Shown here: positions 10,447 through 20,862 of the stretch, in pieces | Layout of the letters: every line of letters starts with the position of its first letter | How positions within the stretch are numbered: position 1 is the stretch's first letter | Origin: Vandiemenella viatica | Taxonomy: Eukaryota; Arthropoda; Insecta; Orthoptera; Morabidae | Direction of reading: 5' to 3' | DNA length: 64,000 bases | Assembly: GCA_031002005.1 (NCBI GenBank) | Contig: CM061919.1 | Location: forward strand, 221,772,739-221,836,738 | Made by a program: the position numbers and the translations under genes | Notes under the pieces: model-generated | Database searches by the model: none | What the model was told of the DNA's origin: nothing | The model's input: the letters and a program-made list of their open reading frames with translations, nothing else

Positions 10447-10910
10447 TATAGAAAACTTTAGAATATTAGAAAACGAAATATTCTCAGCAGCTGACACAGT
10501 GCAAACAGCCCAATGTTTTGGTACTCCTAGGATGTCCGTCGCGCAGGCACAGTTTTTTCACGTGGTTTCACGGATTTCGCGTTATCTCGTCTCCATATAT
10601 TCCTTCCTCCATGGTTTTCACAGTTCACAGGTATGAAGGAAGGCAAAGATAACTAGACCCTATAACCTTGTCTTTTGATATACGTTAATGAATTTTACGA
10701 ATGTATTCCGTTGTTTTTATGATGCCGTAACGTAAAAATGCGGAAATAGTATTTAGTATTTTCAAGATACAAAGATACAAAGAAAAAGTATCTAAATACA
10801 AGATACAAGATAAAGATTAAGAAAAGTATCTTAGATACTAGATAAAGATACGTATTTTGTATCTTGTATCTGTATTTCAAATACTTTTATCTAGATAAGT
10901 CACATCTCTG

Positions 10911-11047
10911 GTTATTAGAGGCGGGATAGGACTGGGTACAAGGAACGGAAAGGAATTAGGCCATGGCCTTTTGAAGGAAGCATCTCGGCATTCGCCTGGA
11001 GTGATTTGGTGAAACCATGGAAAACCCAAATCTGGATTGCCCGGACG
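10911..11047 (-). mobile_element. SINE family 1, body part, split by the hAT
   Basis: Continuation of the copy begun at 3246-3286. The plus strand reads GTTATTAG (target duplication), aggcgggataggactggg, a ggccatggccttttgaaggaagc-type body, then aaaacccaaatctgg and the B-box side 'cccggacggggatt'. The 5' tRNA head beyond the B box is missing, so the SINE was 5' truncated or its head was deleted. Confidence 0.88.
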
Positions 11048-11540
11048 GGGATTGTTTGATTTGTCATAAATCGCTCTCATAAACTGACTATTAGTGTCGA
11101 ACGTTACCTACAAACTTTTAGAGACGTTAGTGTTAACAGAGGCGATGAACACGTCCAACATTTAAAAATGTGAATTAGGAGATAATTTACCATCGTAAAC
11201 ACTAAATTTAGAAAAATTGCAGCGTTCAAAAGACGAAGATCTGATGCATTAGATTTCAGTCGAAAATGCTAAATTTGGAGATTTAATTACATCAGCTTTT
11301 ATCGAAGATACCGTTGTCGCAACAATTTGGTGTTGACGTATGAAAGCAAACTGCAGGGCTTCTTACGTCAGTCGTTACTCTTGTTCGTTAGACTTTTAAA
11401 TGCTGCAAATGTTGGTGAAAATCGAAGAAATTACAGTATCAAACTGGCAAGTAAGGTGACAGAATTGAAATATCAAAACCTATATCTAATCACACGTAGT
11501 GCTTATGTTGCTGAACCTTTATATTTAATTTTATACGAAT
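11048..11540. other. Unassigned sequence
   Basis: No element signature seen. The 78-codon frame at 11327-11563 runs into the next SINE and shows no domain. Confidence 0.35.
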
Positions 11541-11727
11541 CGATTCACCGAACTGGTGTGTAAGCGGTACGTTCTGGCCTGGAATTCGGAAGGACGCGGG
11601 TTCCAATTCCCGTCCAGACATACAAAATTCCTTCAAAACGCCATGGTATCTTCCCGATCCCTGCCTCTCATCTCCTGGTTCTATTGACCTTGACATCGAT
11701 GAGCAAATAATAATAATTATTATCAAT
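11541..11727 (+). mobile_element. tRNA-derived SINE, family 1 (short variant)
   Basis: The head has an A-box-like GTGTGTAAGCGGTACG, then 'ttctggcctggaattcggaa' and a B box GGTTCCAATTCCCG. The body lacks the 'atttgggttttccatgg' segment of other copies and jumps to 'ccttcaaaacgccatgg'. It ends in 'cgatgagcaaataataataa' with an (AAT)n tail. It is therefore an internally deleted member. Confidence 0.75.
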
Positions 11728-12324
11728 CATTCTTAGTATTTTGTAAAAATATTTCATAGAAGAGACCATAGAATTCGACATAAAACCTTTACGTCGGGAG
11801 CAGAATGTAAAGTAGATATTGGTTCCCCATCTGGTTCACATGTTAGTAATTTGATTTGGGCATAGAGTTTACAGATATTATGGACACCATTTCCTTTCAT
11901 TCTTTTGAGTTTGTTGTGGTATTGGTCCTTAAATTTATTTTTCGTTTACCTTTTACTTTTTTTCCGGCTCGTGCTTGAAAATCTGGCGGATACCTCAAAC
12001 TTTTGCCCGACGTCGCGTGCGGCGCTAGTTGCTGCCTTTGCGTAGGACTGGTATTTCACAGAGTAGCTGCGCATTCTTAACATAGCTTTGATGTTCAGAC
12101 AGTTTACAATTTGCTAAATAATGCAGTGAATACCTTCTGAATTTCGATGAGAATGAAACCGCCTAACGAAAAATACTCTGACGCTGGCAGTTTAGAGACT
12201 TCGCTTTGCGGGGATCGCTGGTTCAGTTCAGACCTCGCGTACGGTCAGTTTAATCAAGTGTCTCACGTCGTGTGTTGTCTATACTTGCTGGAAGCTAGCT
12301 GTTACTTTAGAAGTAAAAACCACT

Positions 12325-12561
12325 GAGCGTGGTGGGTGAGCTGTTAACTCTCTGGCCTCGCATTCGGGAGGACACCTGTTCGAATCCCCGTCCGGGCATC
12401 CAGATTTGGGTTTTCTGATTTCCCCAAATAACTCCAGGCGAATGCCGGGATGCTTCCTTCAAAAAGGCCATGGCACAATTCCTTCCCATTCCTTGTCCCC
12501 AGTCCCATCCCGCCTCTAATGACCTCGACGTCGACGAGGTGTAAAGCCACAAGGAAGAAAA
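12325..12561 (+). mobile_element. tRNA-derived SINE, family 1, near full length
   Basis: The head has an A-box region (GGTGGGTGAGCTGTTAACTC), 'ctggcctcgcattcgggagg' and a perfect B box GTTCGAATCC at 12378-12387. The conserved body follows (atttgggttttctgatttcc, aatgccgggatgcttccttc, ccatggcacaattccttccc), then the tail 'gacctcgacgtcgacgaggt' plus 'gtaaagcc'. The flanks share a gapped repeat (left AAGTAAAAACCAC, right AAGTAAACCAC) that looks like the target duplication. The tRNA-like head would act as a Pol III promoter. Confidence 0.88.
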
Positions 12562-13181
12562 AAGTAAACCACATAAATACAGTGCAGATGAGGTTCTGCG
12601 GTGATGGTATGACAGGCCGCCAGCTGAACGCAGTTGCGTAGAGCGCTATCAGAGACAGCCGGGACAACGGCACGGCTTATCTCGTGTTTGCATCCTGTGT
12701 GCTATATACGTCAGCTCTATTGTGTCGCCTCGTGGCGAGATTAGCGCAGCTGTAGACAGCTTCCAGCTGCGGATCCTTCCTTGCTGTTATCAGCTGGCTT
12801 CAGTCGAAACGCATGAAATTTCTTCTTGACAAGGTTCCGCCTTTGCTTGGTGCAACTATGCTTTCCGGGATGGAGCTTTGCACTGTCGAGGAGTTGAAAG
12901 CAAATCAGCCGTGGATAATTGAATCATGATTGACCAAATAGCTGTTTGAATCAAGGTCGGTTCCTGCCGAATAATAGACTGGAATCCCTTTGACTTAGTG
13001 GTAAGTAATTTATTTTTTAAAATCATTTCTATCGACATGTATATATCGCTAACTTAAACTGTATTGGCGCTCAGAACTTAACCAGAAACTTGGTGCTCTT
13101 TTTACTGTAATACTTTCAGATACACGTACCTTTAACAAATACTGCTGGTATAAATTTTGAACTTACTCGTACTAAAATAAA
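12562..13181. other. Unassigned, moderately GC-rich
   Basis: Several CAGCTG E-box strings (12619-12625, 12750-12775 area) occur in a CpG-richer stretch. No coding signal. Confidence 0.35.
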
Positions 13182-13369
13182 ATTACGTAATTACGTGAGA
13201 TTTTGGCGGGGGATCCCCCCCCCCCATGCTAATTGACCTCGTAACCCTCTTTTTTTTTTCTTTTTTTTTAAGCTTTACAATCCTACAAGAATATCAAAAC
13301 CTCGCGTGAGATTTCCGTTGGCCCCCTCTCCCTTCTCCCTTGTTGAGGTTTCTTGAGATTTCGCCTTAC

Positions 13370-13400
<31 letters not shown>

Positions 13401-13437
13401 ACCCCCTATTTCACCTCACGTAATTAATGGACGCCCC
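13182..13437. mobile_element. Foldback element, GGGGCGTCCATTAATTACG family
   Basis: The right end reads cctcacgtaattaatggacg followed by cccc, and the left end is a decayed inverted copy (attacgtgagattttgg). The interior has C-rich strands, including a 13-18-nt poly-C run joined to (CA)n near 13371-13405. A symmetric 'aacctcgcgtgagattt' block sits near the middle. Two further members are at 32202-32496 and 52543-52716. It is non-coding. Confidence 0.65.
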
Positions 13438-16371
13438 GTATGTGGATAGTAATGTAACCTAATATAAATCATTAAGTGACCAATGATGTGTGGGAATGTA
13501 TTAAAGAAGAAACTCATCATATCATAAAAGTAATTTTGTTCAATTGAAAGACGGTGCACCCATAACCTATCTCATATGTCTTCCTCTTGGTCGGATCGGA
13601 CTGGTTGGATTCAAATCCAAACGAAGCCGAGGATTGTTCGTGGAAACTGAACATTCAGAACAGCCCATGAGTACTGTTGACCAATGCATATCGGCGATAA
13701 AACCTTTTCGGAGTAAAAGCGGTTGGGTAGTGACATACGACCCCTTGTACTCAACGCTTAGGCCTCAGAAAGACGATACGGGACTCCGGCTTCCCGAATG
13801 CCAACATTCTCGGCAACGTCCATGAAGGTCCGTTAAGTATATTACTTTGTGTGGAGCTCAGTACGATATGGAAAACTGAAAGGAACTGAATTAAAAGCAT
13901 TTGGTTTTTAGTGACATAGGAGATTGTTAAAAATTAAACCGACCTTTGCAGTATTCAGTTTCAATGTTTTTGAAGGAAGAAGCAAACGTAAATCGTACAG
14001 AATTAAGATATACGATGGATGGCTTCATTTTATGAGGTACAGTTTGGTGATGTGGTTCAAGTTCCAGCGGAAGATGAGACAGAAATTTGAATCGGTTAAC
14101 TGAGGTCGAATAGATCGGCACGGCAAAGGAGTATATGAAGATATATAAAAGTTCCCGTCGAGTTGTTAGCTGTTAAATTTTTTCGTTGTTTAGTTAGGTC
14201 AGGGCTTTAGCATAACGAGCATTATCGTGGCAACCATAGAGGGGTTTATGTAATTGCTGTAGAATGCAGCGATTGAAGTGTCCGCTAATACGGATAGTTA
14301 TCTATCCTTATCGATCAGTTATGCAGTCGAGCGATGCAAATGTTCCCGGTTGACATTTCAGTCGTCCTCAGACCGAAAGTTCAAACAATATTTTACTGAG
14401 TAGCAGCTTACAAAAAACTAGAAGTACTTAACATATTTTCATTTCGATTCTAGGGACCAGTTTCATTTACTAGATTCCAAAATGTAAAGATTAACTTCTT
14501 TCATCTGTTGCTGGTTGATTTTTTTTTTTTTTTTTGGAAGAAAATAGTTAAATATAGTGACACAGCGTTTGCATGCGAACTTCCAGGCATAATTAGCGTG
14601 AATTATGTAAACAGCCTTCTGGTTGGTTCACTCGAGAAGTGGTTAACCAAGTGACTAACAATTTTTTTCTATGTGCCTTCATTGAAGTTTCCATCATGAG
14701 GTAACTGTGATAAAATTAAGCAGAAGCTTAATTTGAGCTTGTTGTATAATTTGGAAATATTTTGGTGCGTTATGTTCCAAGAAATACGCTAGTTTTCTGC
14801 CCACACGTTTAAGAAAGCACTGGCCTGAATGAGGGTAGATTTAAATTTTACAAACGCAGTAATGTTTTAAGATCAGTAGAGATGCTAAAAAAAATTTACT
14901 CCATTTTTGCCTCTTCGCCGTCTTTTAGAGGAAAAGCGAAAGATAAAAATTAAATAACGTAACTGATGTAAAATGGAGAAGAGGGACGCTGACTGTTACG
15001 ACATTCGGCTTGTCTCCTTGCGGCGTGGCGGCCGTTTTAGCAGTCTGGTGCGCCGCTTGATATTCAGTTCCGCCTCTCCTTACCTCCGAGTTAGTTCCGC
15101 CTAATTTCTGCCGCGATTAGGCGCAGGGAATCCGTAAGTAGGCTACGCTGTCGTCACTCGTTTATTCCGCCTTATTTAAACGGTCTACGTGAACGCCGTT
15201 GCGCCTTGGCAACCTCTCGTTGAGCCCACGCAGAGGGAAATTGGTTCCGAAATGTCTGCAGGAGAGGAATGAGCTGCTCGATGTATCGACCTAAACGATA
15301 TCGTATTCCGCATACATTATGAAGAAATCGGATGCCGCGTCGGACTTTTGCTTACTAAGTTTTGTGTTCGCGGAGCGCTTATTTCTTTAATCAGTGTTTT
15401 CGGAATTTGATATCTCTTCGTATCAGTCGTTTTGCCAAGCTGATTTAGAACAGTTCCGAAATGAATTTGGGTCATAAAATAATCGTTTTTTGATGCAAGT
15501 TGTCTCAAATGTCAGTTAAGTAAGAAGGAATATAGGTGTAAACATAAAAACGGTCGTTTGGCTACGGTACCGTAACGCGCTATTACTGTTGCAGTCACTG
15601 TCCATGTTAACTACGGTCCGGGCTGTTTTCCACATTCATTTAGACGCGTGTTGTCCAACAAACAGTGTTGCAGAATACTTGTTAAGTGTAACGCTTGCAC
15701 AATTCGCAGAGAGTCTGTGGTAGGACATTAATGACCACTGTGCGGTTGCTCCTGCGCGCCGCGGTAGGCTGCCCGCCCAACACTTCGCGAGTGCATTCGC
15801 TCGGCGCCGCGCGCGACTATTCTTGCCAAGGACAGCGAGCACGCCGCGTCTGAAAACTCGTTTCCGAAAGTGAACGAACTTTCGCTAGCGGGCGTCCCTG
15901 AACCTGAGAACCATGCGGCTAACGGACCAGCTTTGTTTCCTTAGCGTTATCAATAAATTAAAAATTAAATGTTTTGTCGACCGCAGATTCCCCCTCGGTC
16001 AAATAACTTTTAGGATTATTGATCAGCATGCTTTGTTGCGGGAAGATAGAACTGTTTTCCTGCGTTATTACCATTAAAATACAAGATGAAATGTGCCACT
16101 AGGTTCGTGATTAGTTTGTAACAATACCAAAAACTAGTCTGTCTGACATGTATGTGCAAGGATTTGGAAATACAGCAAGGTGGTGCATTGGCATTACACT
16201 GCGTTCGATCGGTAGCTACCAAAATTCAAATTCTCGTGTTTTATTGTGATTTAGGTTTCCCAATATATTTCCGGGGGAACTCGTGGGCGTCTGTGTAGTG
16301 TTAGACGATTTTTTTCACGACTCTTCGCACAAGTTAAAGTGAAATGCTGGTTCCAGATAGCATCTCGTCCA

Positions 16372-16374
<3 letters not shown>
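13438..16374. other. Unassigned, with a CpG-rich segment
   Basis: No coding exon or mobile element recognised. 15000-15260 and 15600-15900 are CpG-rich compared with the surroundings. The first has three repeats of a TTCCGCCT-like string (near 15067, 15092 and 15166). A TATA-like 'atatataaaag' occurs at about 14138, without a supporting transcript signal. The CpG-rich part could be regulatory, but the sequence alone does not establish that. Confidence 0.3.

Positions 16375-16444
<70 letters not shown>
16375..16444 (+). repeat. (GT)35 microsatellite
   Basis: Uninterrupted GT dinucleotides run for 70 bases, ending 46 bases before the mariner's left TA. The 82-codon frame over it encodes only alternating Cys-Val. 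Confidence 0.98.
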
Positions 16445-16446
<2 letters not shown>

Positions 16447-16491
16447 AGAAGTATTCGCGTATTAGGAACAGCGTCAGATATTCAGTGTGTA

Positions 16492-17777
16492 CGAGGGCGG
16501 TCCGATAAGTACTTAGCCTTCAAAAGAAAAAGAAAACGGAAATGTTGGAAAATGGGCGATTTATTTCTCAACATAGTCTCCTTTTAGCTCGATACACTTG
16601 ACCCAGCGATGTTCCAACTTTTTTAACCCGTCTGAAAAATACGTTTTCTGGAGATCTGCAAAGTAGGCCTCCGCGGCGGCGATAACCTCATTCGACTCAA
16701 AATTTCTGCTCGTCGAGTGTCGTCTTGAAGTTTGGAAACAAAAAGAAGTCGCACGGGTCCAAACCTGGAGAATATGGTGGATGGGGCAGCAGTTCGTATC
16801 CCAATTAGGCTGTGGCGACGGCAAAGGTATGAGCCGGTGCGTTGTCATGGTGGAAGAGCACTTTTTTTTCTCTCCAAATGGGACCATTTTTTTTCTGCAT
16901 TTCGACGTCGAATCGGCCCAATAATTCGGCTTAGTAAAGCCCTGTGATCGTTTTACCCTTCTCCAGGTAGTCGGTGTAGATCACACCTTGTGAATCTCAG
17001 AAAACGGTGCCATCACCTTTCCGGCCGATGGGACAGTCTTCGCCTTTTTCGGAGCACGTTCGCCGGGCAAAGTCCACTGTTTTGACTGTTCCTTGGTCTC
17101 TGGTGTGTACCAGTGGATCCATGTTTCGTCGACGGTCAAGTAACTACGCAGAAACTCCTTCGGGTTGCGCTTAAACAGCGTCATACACTGCTGTGAAGTG
17201 GTCTCACGGTTGCGCTTGTTGTGTGGAGTGAGCAAACGCGGCACCCATCGCGCTGACAGCTTTCCCATGCCCAAAATTTCACGCAAGATATGACCCACGC
17301 GGTCTTTTGAAATGCCTACTGTCCCAGCAATCTCGCGCACTTTCAATCGGCAGTCTGCCAATACGAAATCGTGGATTTTTGTCACGTTAGCCTCAGTGGT
17401 AACCGTTTTCGGGGCACCTGGGCGTGGCTTATCAAAAACCGACGTGCGTCCTCGTTGAAACTCGTTAAACCAATTTTTGACAGTCTCCATCGAAGGAAGA
17501 TTCCGCGTACACAGCATGGAAGCACTCTTTGATTTCGCTGTGCGATTTTCCTTCCAAAAACAAGAATCGAATAACCGACCGATATTACTCTTTTTCCATT
17601 TTTCTAAAATCGCGGACACGCCCACTTTCACACGCGATCAAAACAAAACTATGAGTCAGATTTGGCTGAAATTTTAACAATAGCCGTCTAAGATAATGTA
17701 CTACATGATAATAAATTTCTCTGGCGACAGTGGCGCCATCGGGAAGAGAGGCTAACTCCTTAACGGACCTACCTCGT
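16492..17777 (-). mobile_element. mariner transposon (irritans-like), full length, broken
   Basis: About 1.29 kb, the usual mariner size. The ends are imperfect inverted repeats (left CGAGGGCGGTCCGATAAGTA; the right end, reversed, CGAGGTAGGTCCGTTAAGG). TA lies immediately outside the left end at 16490-16491 and at 17778-17779 on the right. The transposase is on the minus strand. The left flank is the (GT)35 run. Confidence 0.92.
16561..17631 (-). pseudogene. mariner transposase, frameshifted
   Basis: The mariner transposase cuts and re-joins DNA at TA sites using a D,D34D catalytic triad. The first 216 codons from 17631 carry an N-terminal helix-turn-helix region and then WVPRLLTP, the mariner linker. 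After it comes TVDETWIHWYTPETK, which holds the first catalytic Asp. A frame change follows near 16980. The downstream part carries HHDNAPAH-like (second Asp) and YSPGLDPCDFFLF (third Asp) in another frame and ends LKGDYVEK at about 16561. Features such as VPRLLTP, DETWIH and YTPE.K match the irritans subfamily better than mauritiana or mellifera. With at least two frame breaks, no active enzyme is expected. Confidence 0.9.
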
Positions 17778-17779
17778 TA

Positions 17780-18129
17780 TAGTGCGTAAGATCTCACAAT
17801 AGCGAAGACTATGTGTACGCTGAAAGTGATCATTGTATGAAGCCTGTATTAAGTGTGACATTTTATTTTTTATTAAATTTGCTGTTCAAAAACATCAACG
17901 TATTTTATATCTGTCCTATGCAACCTGTTAGTTTATTTTATTGTATTTAATTTTTAAAAGAATTTAATCGTTGAATGTCTGGTTAATTTCGTAAATAAAA
18001 ACGTGTTGTAGGGTAAAAAAAAAAAAAAAAAGATTAAGAAAAATAACAATGATGGTACTAGTGTACCAGATCAGTGACGACTAAATGTGAAAACGGAGAA
18101 CATCAACTCGTTAAATGCAATATTCTCTG
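17780..18129. other. Unassigned, AT-rich
   Basis: Contains a 17-base poly-A run at about 18015-18031. No other signal. Confidence 0.4.
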
Positions 18130-18262
18130 TGAGAATGTGGATACATCCAGGCAAATGTAGATGGGTGCAGGAAAGCGGGAAGATGGGTGTGTAGGGAAAT
18201 TGATTGTCGCAGGTGCGAGCGCTCCATTACAATTTAATTAGATATTATTATTATTATAACTG
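18130..18262 (+). mobile_element. LINE 3' UTR fragment
   Basis: The 'gcaaatgtagatgggtgcag' and 'gaaagcgggaagatgggtgt' strings, 'gtgcgagcgctccattacaa' and the (ATT)n tail match the LINE 3' UTR at 54830-54917 almost base for base. No coding part is retained, so it is a strongly 5'-truncated insertion. Confidence 0.7.
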
Positions 18263-18868
18263 AATAGTGAACATAGACATTAAGAAGTTTGCTAAGGAAC
18301 ATTGTAATTGGTAGATGCTTCAGACACGAGTTTCCATGACAGTTACTAAAGTAGTTCAGATTTATATAGTAACCAGACTTAAGCGCCTACAAACAGATAC
18401 AAATGCCGAAGTTGGCAACACTGCTTGATGCGAGGGATCAAATGTTAACTAGTTTCAGCCGTACAGCCACCAGCGTAAGCGTTACTTTTTCGAGTCATAC
18501 TGAAGTGCTTACTATCACTGAACAACGCGTTATTCGTAAAGATAAGAATGAAGATCAGAAATTCGTAAAAGACTCTTGTGAGACTTGAGCTTCTGTAAAT
18601 GAAGTAAGTCTTTCGGAAATGGCCGAGAACGAGTTGAAAATGATTTACACACCATACATTCGAAAGCATTTGCAACAAAAAGAAAATTGTTTTTAAGTGG
18701 AATACATAAGCTACCTAAAAAGACGGCGCCATTTGAGCGGAAAGCACGGAGCCTATTGAATATTAATTCGTAAATTATTTTTTACCATCAGAAGAATGTC
18801 TTATAAAATTTACCCTCTGATTGTGTATATTTCTAAATCTTCGCTCTGGATGTAGACGACCGATGGAG
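18263..18868. other. Unassigned sequence
   Basis: Short open frames at 18403-18588 and 18445-18678 overlap on opposite strands and have no domain. Confidence 0.35.
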
Positions 18869-18878
18869 AGGTGTGTTA

Positions 18879-19115
18879 ACGAGAGCGGTGGTGTAACGGT
18901 TAGCGTTCTGGCCTCGCATTCGGGAAGACGGCGGTCAGATTTGGGTTTTCCATGGTTTCCCAAATCACTACAGGCAAATGCCGGGATGCTTCCTTCAAAA
19001 GGCCATGGCCGAATTCCTACCCATTCATTGCACACCCATCCTTCCCCCCCCCCCCCCCCTCCTTTCCCGTCTCTAAAGACCTCGCTGTTAGAGAGACGTA
19101 AAGCAGATTAAAAAA
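18879..19115 (+). mobile_element. tRNA-derived SINE, family 1b, B box deleted
   Basis: The A-box head (GTGGTGTAACGGTTAGCG) is present, but the sequence passes from 'ggaagacggcggt' directly to 'cagatttgggttttcc', so the B box is gone. The tail is the second type, 'gacctcgctgttagagagac' plus 'gtaaagcag' and poly-A. A perfect 10-bp target duplication, AGGTGTGTTA, lies at 18869-18878 and 19116-19125. Without a B box this copy cannot be an efficient Pol III template. Confidence 0.9.
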
Positions 19116-19574
19116 AGGTGTGTTAGTGTCTTAATGAGACTCAGCAGGCATGATCCTATAGGCTGTTGCCGAAAGCGTTGGGATTTATAACTAGATCGAG
19201 ATAACTCGCGAAGAAATTTTAAAAGCATGTTTTGGATGTAACAGTAGCGATGGACTGGTGTACTCTGCTTGGCCGTATTAACTTAACGTGACAGGGTATG
19301 CGGGTAGACAGCTGCCTGCCGCGTGTGCCCGCATACAGACACGTGGCTGCAGCAGTCGCTGGTCCAGGTAGTTAACTCACCACCACAGATTTTATAACTT
19401 CTGCGCCGCAGTAATTGCCATCAAGCATTCGACCGTCGCCATCACAGGTAACAATTTCTTGAGGTAAACTGTCGTACCATGTTGTCTTAAAGACTCTGAT
19501 TGTGTTGCGTTATCAGACCAATCCTCGAAAATGCTGTTAACAAGTAGCATTTTTCCTCCCTTTAAGAACTGTAA

Positions 19575-19765
19575 CTTGTGGGTGATCTTAAACGTTTAGG
19601 CCCCGCATTTGGGTTCTAATCATTGACTACTTATCCAGTTTTGTGTACACCATTCCCAAAATTCTGACAGATGCCTGGATGATCATTTGAGACCCTGTTC
19701 CCGTTCGTAACAGTTTTATTAGGTTCCAGAGACCGCGATGTTTAAGATCCCTAAAGACTCATTCG
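19575..19765 (+). mobile_element. Degenerate SINE, family 1
   Basis: A weak but collinear match to the family: 'gtgatcttaaacgtttaggc', 'cgcatttgggttctaatc' in the B-box place, then 'gatgcctggatgatcatttg'. The end is a 'gaccgcgatgtttaag'-like tail. It is very old. Confidence 0.4.
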
Positions 19766-19768
19766 AAA

Positions 19769-20128
19769 GGGAGCGTTCACAAACTACGAAGCTCTATTTT
19801 GGCTTCCTGTGTAGCCCTCCCCCCTTCCCCACGTAGCCTGGTGTGGCTTTTGCCTCTACCTTTCCCCTCACCCCCCGCGTTACACGCAACTTATTTCCCT
19901 TGATTCCAGAGGACATTTTCTACTGTATTCTCTTGTCTTGTACATACCGAGATACTTAAATGATGGAAATAAATATTCATATGCAGTTGTGTGTTCCATA
20001 CCTTATTTTAACTGTGGCAAATAATAAGAATGAGAAGTTTTGTGACTTGGTCCGGAAAGCCTCCTTTTCCCCACGTAGCCCAGAGTAGTTTTCTACCCGA
20101 CCGAGTCACGTAGTTTATTGACGCTCCC
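19769..20128. mobile_element. Foldback element, GGGAGCGTCC(A)TAAACTACG family
   Basis: A 360-bp element with inverted ends (gggagcgttcacaaactacg left; cgtagtttattgacgctccc right). The interior has paired C-rich blocks (cctccccccttccccacgta near 19816 and 'cccttgattccagaggac'). A close relative of similar size (384 bp) is at 57658-58041. It is non-coding and of unknown superfamily. Confidence 0.75.
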
Positions 20129-20633
20129 AAAGAGGGAATGCTTGTCTCAATCTGCTTCATGTTAGTCTTGTGGTCCTTTCTTTTAAAAATGGATAGTGTG
20201 AAGGTGGAAGCGGGGAACATGGCAAATTGCCAATGTTCTTCCAACAATTGTGATTAGGTTCGTTGATGAAACGTCTTTCCCTGATGCTTGGCTGAACACG
20301 AAAACTTTCATATATTTCAGGTCTGATTTAACCACGTTCTGCAGCTTAGAGCACAAGTTACATAAACTGATACATGCCCAGCATATAGCTGGCGACTGCA
20401 CGTAGTCACATTCCATGGATGTTTAGCTCCAATGTCATACACGCTGAACAACATTTAGGCACGGTGCGTTGTTGCTTTTCTCTTCTTAATTGGTAGTCTT
20501 AAAATTTCCGGAGATCATCTGTTTTTCTGTAGTAGGAATATCTGATAGGTTTACTGCCATTTCACGTTTCGTCGTCATTCTGAGACACAAATTACGCAAT
20601 TGTAGCATATTTGATATATTTCCCCTTTTCTTT
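20129..20633. other. Unassigned sequence
   Basis: No element ends or coding motifs seen. Confidence 0.35.
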
Positions 20634-20862
20634 CTTATGGTTTTACGCCTTATTTAAAGCGAGGTAATTAAAAGCGGAAAAACTGAGAGCGAGGAACGGT
20701 AATTAAATCTTCCATGACCCTTCGAAGGAAGCATCCCCGCATTCGCATAGTGATTTCAAGAAACCATGGAAAACCGTAATTTGGATGGTCGGCGGGGATT
20801 TGAACCCGAGTCCTCCCGAGTTCTCACCCGCCAGGATCGTGTTACAGCATCGCCATACTGGA
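20634..20862 (-). mobile_element. tRNA-derived SINE, family 1, diverged
   Basis: The minus strand reads the head (B box GGGTTCAAATCCCCGCC), the linker 'ttttccatggtttcttg', the body 'gaatgcggggatgcttcctt' and a decayed tail at 20634-20665. The 'ttatttaaagcgaggtaatt' stretch replaces the usual 'tcgtcgacgtcgaggtcatt'. Confidence 0.75.

Larger units (their letters stand above)
8899..10613 (-). mobile_element. P-superfamily-like non-autonomous element, copy B
   Basis: A 1,715-bp element in the opposite orientation to copy A. Its inverted repeats start CATGGAGGAAGGAATATATG and match for about 27 bp. A perfect 8-bp target duplication, GTTTTCAC, lies at 8891-8898 and 10614-10621. From the left it holds a GC-rich end and then the ~150-bp tandem subrepeats (motif positions near 9127, 9277 and 9427). 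A unique AT-rich middle follows, and the THAP first exon lies on the minus strand near the right end (10380-10446). It has no transposase. Of the three copies it is the best preserved, with nearly perfect termini and an intact splice-donor sequence. Confidence 0.82.
3287..10910 (-). mobile_element. hAT transposon, decayed, with nested insertions
   Basis: The termini are inverted repeats beginning CAGAGATGTG, followed by subterminal arrays of AGATACAAGATAC and AAGTATTTGAAATAC motifs on both sides. The flanks are a perfect 8-bp target duplication, GTTATTAG, at 3279-3286 and 10911-10918. The interrupted target is a SINE whose halves join cleanly. An 8-bp duplication, CAGAG termini and a C-terminal hAT transposase motif inside (3512-3650) all fit the hAT superfamily. 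Subtracting the nested LINE (about 0.93 kb) and the two P-like copies with their duplications (about 3.5 kb) leaves about 3.2 kb, a normal size for an autonomous hAT. Most of the transposase is no longer readable. Confidence 0.9.

Noticed and set aside
12378..12387. Other perfect B boxes (also near 25750 and 59410) as tRNA genes
   Set aside because: Each is followed by the same SINE body, so these are repeats rather than tRNA genes.
13544..13825. 93-codon frame as a host exon
   Set aside because: No domain, no splice context and composition like its surroundings.
16339..16587. 82-codon frame
   Set aside because: Half of it is Cys-Val translated from the (GT)35 microsatellite.
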